From Candidatus Avichristensenella intestinipullorum (lineage in GTDB: Bacteria; Bacillota; Clostridia; Christensenellales; Aristaeellaceae): a DNA stretch of 35,559 bases. Every line of letters begins with the position of its first letter. Position 1 is the first letter of the stretch. Made by a program: the position numbers and the translations under genes. Location: NCBI GenBank assembly GCA_018713305.1, contig DVFI01000101.1, forward strand, positions 1-35,559. Direction: 5' to 3'. Of the stretch, positions 30,714 to 35,559 are shown piece by piece. Below the pieces are notes generated by a model. That model had not been told where the DNA came from. It searched no databases and saw only the letters and a list, made by a program, of their open reading frames with translations.

Positions 30714-31686
30714 GAGAAGTCCTCCCTTTCCTGAGATGTACGTGCGTCAATTGAACGTATTTGCCCGCAAACAGGGACAACAGCAGGATAAGCCCCAGCA
30801 CGAAATTTGTCCAGGCCGAGGACACGCCCAACATGTTTATCCCCGTTGTGATCATGGTGATCAGCAGGGCGACCAGCGCAATGCCGTGCCCCTTAAAACG
30901 ACCGAAAATGACGCCGGAAAACACGGCGATGGTCATCGCGTTAAAGAGCCATCCGTCGCCCATGTTGATGGTGGCGCTGGTCAGCTTGCCGAACTGGAGA
31001 ATCCCCACCACGCCGGCGATGGCGCCCGAGAGCAGAAACGCCAGGAAGGTGTAGCGCCGCACGGGAATGCCGATGTAGTCCGAGGCGATGATGTTCGAGC
31101 CGGTAAACTGCATCCTGCGCCCGAAAGAGGTTTTCTGCATGATAAAGCCGACGAGCGCCAGGACAAGCGCCGAAATCAGAATCAGGTTGGAAATCCCCAG
31201 CGCATTGCCCTGGGCCAGGGCTTTGATGGTGTTGCCGGACCGGTAGCTGTTGCCGGCGGTAATCCATTGGCGAACGCCCACCAGCACAAATTGCATGCCA
31301 AGCGTGACGATAAACGAGGAAATGCCCATCCAGGCCACCAGGAAGCCGTTTACCGCCCCGATGGCGAGCGCGCAGGCGAGCGCCAGCAGGATGGACGGAT
31401 AGGGGTCCATGCCGGCGGTGCGCAGGAAGTATCCGCACATCAGCGCGGCAAAGCCTGCGGTGTGGCCGATGCACAGGTCAAAGCCGCCCGCGGAAATGAC
31501 GACGCCCATGCCGGCGGCCAGCACTGCGGAAAGGCAGGCGCTCAGCACAATGGAATACAGGTTATCCAGCGTCGCATAGGCGGGCTTGAGCAAACCGAAC
31601 ACCAGCAGGCACAGCAGCATCAGCCCGACGAAAGACAGCGTCTGAGGGCTGGGCAAAAGCTTTTTCCAAGACAATTCGCGCTTCAT
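30691..31686 (-). CDS. ABC sugar transporter permease, RbsC-like (second)
   Basis: A 331-residue permease of the BPD_transp_2 (RbsC/MglC) type with about ten helices. Typical segments are VLAAGMGVVISAGGFDLCIG, which lines the pathway, FGRRMQFTGSNIIASDYIGI and GVSSAWTNFVLGLILLLSLF. The ATG at 31686 follows GGAGGGTGGCAAAGG. It differs in sequence from the other permease of the operon, so the transporter likely uses a heterodimer. It overlaps the dehydrogenase gene downstream. Confidence 0.92.
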   Translation of the reverse strand: MKRELSWKKLLPSPQTLSFVGLMLLCLLVFGLLKPAYATLDNLYSIVLSACLSAVLAAGMGVVISAGGFDLCIGHTAGFAALMCGYFLRTAGMDPYPSILLALACALAIGAVNGFLVAWMGISSFIVTLGMQFVLVGVRQWITAGNSYRSGNTIKALAQGNALGISNLILISALVLALVGFIMQKTSFGRRMQFTGSNIIASDYIGIPVRRYTFLAFLLSGAIAGVVGILQFGKLTSATINMGDGWLFNAMTIAVFSGVIFGRFKGHGIALVALLITMITTGINMLGVSSAWTNFVLGLILLLSLFAGKYVQLTHVHLRKGRTSHGREKTV

Positions 31687-31701
31687 CCTTTGCCACCCTC
31701 C

Positions 31702-32667
31702 TTAAATCTTTACCTGCTGAATCGTCGCGCGATTCTTAAAGCAGGACAGCCCCACGGCAACAATCAGAATCAGGCCCTGCACCAGCGGGGTGAAATAGTA
31801 TTGCGCGGAGAGCAGGGTCATAAAGTTGGATACGCAAATCATGAACAGCGCGCCCACGAACGTGCCGGCGATGTTGACGCTGCCGGGCTTGAACATGGTG
31901 GAACCTAGATAGCAGGCGGACAGCGCCGGCAGCATGTAGTTTTGTCCCGCCCCTACGATGGAACCGCCGTACCGGATGGGTTCGGTGGTGGAAGCCAGCG
32001 CATACAGGGCGCCTGCCAGCAAAAACGCCAGTATCTTCATGCGCCGTTCCGCAATGCCGGCCTCCATGGCGGCGAATCGGTTGGCGCCCACGATGCGCAG
32101 CTCAAAGCCAAAGCGCGTTTTCTGCACGACCCAGAATGCGACGACGAACAGCGCGATGAATTCCCAGCCTAGCACGAAAAAGCCGCCCCACTGCATGCGC
32201 CCAATGGAGAGCACGCTTTCGTTTTGCAGCCAGATGGTGATGCCTTCGTTGAAGGAACGCTCGATGCCAAGCCCCATGAACATGACCGCAATGGAAACGA
32301 TAAAGGCGGAAAAGCCGAAGCGTGTGACGATAAAGGCGATGAAGCATCCGATGGCCATGCCGATAACCAGCACGATGCCGAGCGCAGGCAGGTAGCCGAC
32401 TCCGGCGTTGATGAGCATGGTGAACACGGCGCTCATCATGCCGAGCGTGCCCGCAAAGGAAATATCGCTTTCTCCGGCAATCATCACAAAAGAAAGGCCC
32501 AGGGAGAGGAACCCAAGCACGCTGGCCTGCAGGAAAATGGTTTTGATGTTTTCGGCGGACAACAGGTTTGCGTCCGGTCGGCACAGCTGCATGGCCAGAA
32601 CCAGCGCGAGCAGCACCACCGGCATGGCGAATCTTGCGAACGCCGCGGACATGACCTTACTGCGCAC
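31702..32667 (-). CDS. ABC sugar transporter permease, RbsC-like (first)
   Basis: A 321-residue BPD_transp_2 permease. Family segments include LGFLSLGLSFVMIAGESDIS, FAGTLGMMSAVF, GFSAFIVSIAVMFMGLGIE and RFGFELRIVGANRFAAMEAG. I chose the GTG at 32667 because GGGAGG lies 8 nt upstream; the ATG at 32652 has no such site. The GTG start overlaps the end of the ATPase gene by 11 nt. Paired with the next permease it should form the membrane channel of a ribose/galactose-type importer. Confidence 0.9.
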   Translation of the reverse strand: MRSKVMSAAFARFAMPVVLLALVLAMQLCRPDANLLSAENIKTIFLQASVLGFLSLGLSFVMIAGESDISFAGTLGMMSAVFTMLINAGVGYLPALGIVLVIGMAIGCFIAFIVTRFGFSAFIVSIAVMFMGLGIERSFNEGITIWLQNESVLSIGRMQWGGFFVLGWEFIALFVVAFWVVQKTRFGFELRIVGANRFAAMEAGIAERRMKILAFLLAGALYALASTTEPIRYGGSIVGAGQNYMLPALSACYLGSTMFKPGSVNIAGTFVGALFMICVSNFMTLLSAQYYFTPLVQGLILIVAVGLSCFKNRATIQQVKI

Positions 32668-34156
32668 GATTGCCACCTCCCATAATATAAGCCAGCAGAC
32701 TGTCCTTTGTGGTTTGCGACGGGGTGCATTCGTGCACAATTCTGCCCTTATACAATACGATGATTCTATCGCTGATACCCATCGCTTCTTCGATGTCTCC
32801 GGTGGCCAGCAGCACGGCGCTGCCCTGCTGGACAATCCGGCCGATGATTTTGTATATTTCCGCCTTCGCTTCGATATCCACGCCGGCGGTCACCTCGTCC
32901 ATCAGGTACAGAGGATAATCGCTGGTCAGCCATTTCCCGACGACGACCTTTTGCTGGTTGCCGCCGGACAGGCCGGTCATCCTGTAATGGATGTCGTTGG
33001 GCCGCACGTCGAGCTGATGCACCAGCCCTTGGGCCAGCCTGTCCTCCCGTGCGCGGCTGAAAACGCCCAGATGGCACGCCTGCGGCATGTCCACGGAGGA
33101 GAGATTCTCGCGCACGGCATAGTCTCCAATCATTCCCTGCAGCGCGCGGTCCTCCGGGATGAGCGCCATGCCCATGCCGATGGCGCGCTGCGCGCCATGG
33201 CTGCGGCCCAGCGGTTTGCCGCGAAAGACGATTTGTCCCGCGTCGGCCTTGCGCAGGCCGAACAGGCATTCCAAGATTTCGGTCTTGCCCGCCCCGACTG
33301 CGCCCACGAGCGACACAATTTCTCCGCTGCGCACGGTGAACCCGACGCCGTTAAGCGTTTTCGGGTCGCGCAGATTCTCCACGCGCAGAATCTCTTCGCC
33401 GATGCTCGCCTGCACCTTGGGAAAGAAGGTTTCCATGCGCTTGCCCAGCATGGCCTGCACCAGTTCCGCCTCGCCAAGCGCGTCCGTCTCGCGGCTGAGC
33501 ACATGCATGCCGTCGCGAAAAATGCTGATGCGGTCGCAGATGGTGTAGATTTCGTCCAACCGGTGCGAAATGTAAATGACGGTGGTTCCCTGCGCTTTGA
33601 GGGTGCGGATGAGGGAGAAGAGCTTCTGCGTTTCCTCCATGCCCAGCCTCGCCGTCGGTTCGTCCAGCACCAGCACTTTGGGCTGGTGGATGAGGGCGCG
33701 CGCGAGAATGACAAACTGCTGCTGCGAAACCGAGAGCGCTCCGGCGGGTGCGCGTAAGTCCAGCGGAAAATCGATGCGTTCGAGAATGGCGCGCACCGTA
33801 TCCGCGCCCGATTTCCATTGCAGCACGCCGTGGCGAAGCGGGGGATTGGCCAGGAGAATGTTCTCCAGCACAGACATGCTGCCGACGATATTGAGTACTT
33901 GGTGTACGACCTGTATGCCCAATTCCTGGAGCTTGAGCGGCGTCAAACCCGTGATGTCCTGACCGTCCAGGAATATTTTTCCTTCATCCGGCCGATAGAT
34001 ACCGGCAAGCGTTTTCATCAGCGTGGACTTACCCGCTCCGTTGGAGCCCACCACTGCGTTGACCTGCCCCCGAAGAATATCCAAATCCACACCCTGCAGC
34101 GCCCGGGTGGCGCCAAAGGATTTATGGATGTTTCGCATCTGCAAAATTGCGTTCAC
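32657..34156 (-). CDS. Sugar ABC transporter ATPase with two nucleotide-binding domains (RbsA-like)
   Basis: A 499-residue duplicated ATPase of the CUT2 importers (RbsA/MglA/XylG). The first domain has Walker A GSNGAGKST (37-45), signature LSVSQQQ and Walker B VLVLDEPTARLG. The second has GAVGAGKTE near 285-293, LSGGNQQKVVVGKWL and LYLMDEVTAGVDIEAK. The second Walker B (MDEVTAGVD instead of DEPTRGID) is slightly unusual but keeps the catalytic Glu. The start is GTG with AGGGGTGAG upstream. It lies between the binding protein gene and the two permease genes and serves that transporter. Confidence 0.95.
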   Translation of the reverse strand: MNAILQMRNIHKSFGATRALQGVDLDILRGQVNAVVGSNGAGKSTLMKTLAGIYRPDEGKIFLDGQDITGLTPLKLQELGIQVVHQVLNIVGSMSVLENILLANPPLRHGVLQWKSGADTVRAILERIDFPLDLRAPAGALSVSQQQFVILARALIHQPKVLVLDEPTARLGMEETQKLFSLIRTLKAQGTTVIYISHRLDEIYTICDRISIFRDGMHVLSRETDALGEAELVQAMLGKRMETFFPKVQASIGEEILRVENLRDPKTLNGVGFTVRSGEIVSLVGAVGAGKTEILECLFGLRKADAGQIVFRGKPLGRSHGAQRAIGMGMALIPEDRALQGMIGDYAVRENLSSVDMPQACHLGVFSRAREDRLAQGLVHQLDVRPNDIHYRMTGLSGGNQQKVVVGKWLTSDYPLYLMDEVTAGVDIEAKAEIYKIIGRIVQQGSAVLLATGDIEEAMGISDRIIVLYKGRIVHECTPSQTTKDSLLAYIMGGGNRAQ

Positions 34157-34185
34157 GCGCTCACCCCTGTTTTCATATGAGCTCA

Positions 34186-34238
34186 GGCCGCTGCGCGGCG
34201 GCGGTGCGGAAGACCGCCCGGTGCGGCGCGCAGCGGCC
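34186..34238 (-). promoter_or_regulatory. Strong intercistronic hairpin after the binding-protein gene
   Basis: Two perfect 12-nt arms, GGCCGCTGCGCG and CGCGCAGCGGCC (34186-34197 and 34227-34238), with more GC pairing inside and no T-run. Its position between the binding-protein and ATPase genes fits an mRNA-protecting or partially terminating element that keeps the binding protein in excess, as in maltose-type operons. Confidence 0.65.
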
Positions 34239-34255
34239 CTGTGCGGGGATAGGCC

Positions 34256-35275
34256 TTACTTCAGATAGTCTTCCAGCGTTCCCAGCACCGGTTCCAGGAC
34301 TTCCGTCCAATGCTCCTGCGGCGTTTGAATCTTCACGGTCTTGATGTCGCCCAGCACATAGTCGTCGTTGGTGACAAAGTAGGTAGTGCCGATTTGCGCG
34401 AAGGGGACATCGCCGCCCTGGAGATGGGTCAGCACGGACTGAGCGGCAAGCGTGCCCAGCTCATAGGAATTCTGTCCCATGAAGCCCCAGGCGCCGGCGG
34501 TGTCTTCCAGCATGGCGCTGATGACGTCGTCGCCGGTATCGGCGGAGATGATGGTCACGTCCTCCACCTTGCCCATTTCCAGCAGCGCGTTGTATACGCC
34601 GACCGCGGGCATGTTCCAGGTGACCAGCACCGCCTTGATATCGGGATCGGCGGTCAGCGCGGCCTTGGTGACTTCATAGCCCTGCGTTACCGGGTCGGCA
34701 GCGGAGACCTCGCGCGTTTCGCCGACTTTCTGGATGTTGCTGAAGGAGGAGAGGACGGATTCGGCGCCCTCGCCGCGATCCAGCAGCGTGGCCCAGCCGG
34801 AGGTATCCAGCAGGATGTACTTGCCTTCTCCCTGCATCTGGTTGACGGCATAAATGCCCATCTGCACACCGCCGCTCCAGTTGTCGCACATGATGCCGGT
34901 GATGGCGCCGTCCAGGAACATGTCCACGCCGATGACGGGGATGCCGGCGTCACGGGCCTGGATGGAGACGCTGTTGAATGCGCCGCCTTCGCCGCCGGCC
35001 ACAATGATATAGTCTACGCCCTTGGTGATGAAGTTTTCGACAGCGGCCACCTGCTGGGTGGTCATTCCGCCGCCGTCCTGGTGCTCTACGGTGAAGCCCA
35101 GGGGTTCCAGCACGTCCTTGATGGCCTGCACACAGTTGCGGTTCCACGCGTTGCCCATATGCTGGGTCGCAACGCCGACAACCTTGCCCGTGCCGTCCAC
35201 CGCTTCGGCGGAAGCGAAGGAGCACAAAGACAGCACCAGTATGGTAGTCAGGAGCAGAGACAGTACCTTTTTCAT
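34256..35275 (-). CDS. Sugar ABC transporter substrate-binding protein
   Basis: A 339-residue exported binding protein of the Peripla_BP_4 (ribose/galactose) class. The signal peptide MKKVLSLLLTTILVLSLCSF ends near ASA/EA. The cysteine does not sit in a good lipobox (LSLC), so membrane anchoring is uncertain, which is odd for a Gram-positive binding protein. Fold landmarks: VVGVATQHMGNAWNRNCVQA, VDYIIVAGGEGG, GIPVIGVDMFLDGAITGIMC and KAVLVTWNMPAVGVYNALLE. ATG 35275 follows AAGGAGGG. The ligand is probably a pentose, hexose or polyol matching the kinase and dehydrogenase. Confidence 0.92.
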   Translation of the reverse strand: MKKVLSLLLTTILVLSLCSFASAEAVDGTGKVVGVATQHMGNAWNRNCVQAIKDVLEPLGFTVEHQDGGGMTTQQVAAVENFITKGVDYIIVAGGEGGAFNSVSIQARDAGIPVIGVDMFLDGAITGIMCDNWSGGVQMGIYAVNQMQGEGKYILLDTSGWATLLDRGEGAESVLSSFSNIQKVGETREVSAADPVTQGYEVTKAALTADPDIKAVLVTWNMPAVGVYNALLEMGKVEDVTIISADTGDDVISAMLEDTAGAWGFMGQNSYELGTLAAQSVLTHLQGGDVPFAQIGTTYFVTNDDYVLGDIKTVKIQTPQEHWTEVLEPVLGTLEDYLK

Positions 35276-35297
35276 ACAATGGGTCCCTCCTTGTATC

Positions 35298-35326
35298 AAT
35301 ATAGCACGAACCCGTGCTCGGGTCAT
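35298..35326 (-). promoter_or_regulatory. Candidate internal promoter with operator-like palindrome
   Basis: On the minus strand ATGACC (35326-35321), a 17-nt spacer and TATATT (35303-35298) before the binding-protein gene. The spacer contains the palindrome AGCACG-AACC-CGTGCT (about 35303-35318), which could bind the operon's GntR regulator or another repressor. Confidence 0.5.
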
Positions 35327-35330
35327 GGGG

Positions 35331-35559
35331 TTACAGCCGCGCCAGACGCTCGCCCAGCTCCGCCTGCATGGAGGCGGCCTGCTGGAAAACGGGCAGGAGC
35401 GCGCGGTATACGGATTGAGTTTCCCGGGCGGGCGTGCAGCGGCTGCGCAGCTGATGGACGCCCTGCACGGACTCATAGCCGGGCCAGAAGCCGAGTCCCA
35501 CCGCCGCGCAGGCCATGGCGCCCAGGCTGCCCGCGTCCTGCCCGACGTTGGTTTCCAGG
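35331..35559 (-). CDS. FGGY-family carbohydrate kinase, C-terminal part (cut by window end)
   Basis: The last 75 codons of a leftward gene whose start lies beyond the window. ETNVGQDAGSLGAMACAAVG and LGFWPGYESVQGVHQL match the C-terminal FGGY domain, where the GQDAGSLGAA-type segment follows the nucleotide site. Such kinases phosphorylate ketoses, polyols or ribulose-type sugars. It is the first visible gene of the carbohydrate operon, 55 nt before the binding protein gene. Substrate not determined. Confidence 0.82.
   Translation of the reverse strand, partial: LETNVGQDAGSLGAMACAAVGLGFWPGYESVQGVHQLRSRCTPARETQSVYRALLPVFQQAASMQAELGERLARL

Noticed and set aside
1..35559. tRNA or rRNA genes, CRISPR arrays, insertion sequences, prophage
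   Set aside because: No cloverleaf-like sequence, regularly spaced repeats, transposase or phage genes were seen on either strand; the repeats found are isolated palindromes.

Overview
The window is GC-rich DNA (mostly G/C at third codon positions) from a spore-forming member of the Bacillota, most likely a Clostridia-type bacterium. Spore formation is indicated by two alpha/beta-type small acid-soluble spore proteins, SpoVT, a SpoVB/YabM-type flippase and a YabN/MazG fusion. Strong AGGAGG ribosome binding sites and frequent GTG/TTG starts fit this. I cannot name the genus from sequence alone.

Layout. 1-397: multi-hairpin repeat and the promoter of a two-gene ABC exporter (398-2670). 2671-4331: a reversed partial repeat, then a MATE efflux pump. 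4455-8882: four exported proteins of unknown function that look like two tandem paralogue pairs, followed by a palindrome-rich gap with a second full repeat copy. 9176-10950 (minus): pseudouridine catabolism, psuK-psuG, with psuK apparently leaderless. 11099-21929: a run of cation transporters, KtrB-KtrA (K+), a CDF exporter, MgtE (Mg2+) and a Ca2+-type P-ATPase. It is interrupted by a coupled ECF S-component/DUF3842 pair, two SASP genes and a glycerol-3-phosphate dehydrogenase-like gene. 22142-22736: a graveyard of truncated cupin, flavodoxin and LysR genes. 22848-28085 (minus): spoVT, yabM-like, yabN/mazG, a GT2 glycosyltransferase and xpt, mostly overlapping or touching; the first three follow the Bacillus spoVT-yabM-yabN order. 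28243-29012: an HPr-like protein without the phosphorylatable histidine and a DUF4364 protein. 29145-35559 (minus): a carbohydrate or polyol operon with an FGGY kinase (cut by the window end), periplasmic-binding-type protein, RbsA-like ATPase, two different RbsC-like permeases, an SDR dehydrogenase and a GntR/UTRA regulator.

The most interesting signal is the roughly 200-nt leader of mgtE (15520-15725). A consensus promoter is followed by a perfect Shine-Dalgarno and a 25-codon ORF beginning MDPSGGQP, and then by an intrinsic terminator placed before mgtE. The left arm of that terminator can instead pair with codons 4-7 of the small ORF. This resembles, in logic, the MgtL leader-peptide control of enterobacterial mgtA, and I could not match the leader to the M-box that normally controls mgtE in Bacillota. 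It is a prediction from base pairing only.

All assignments come from reading motifs and gene order; no database search or folding program was run.
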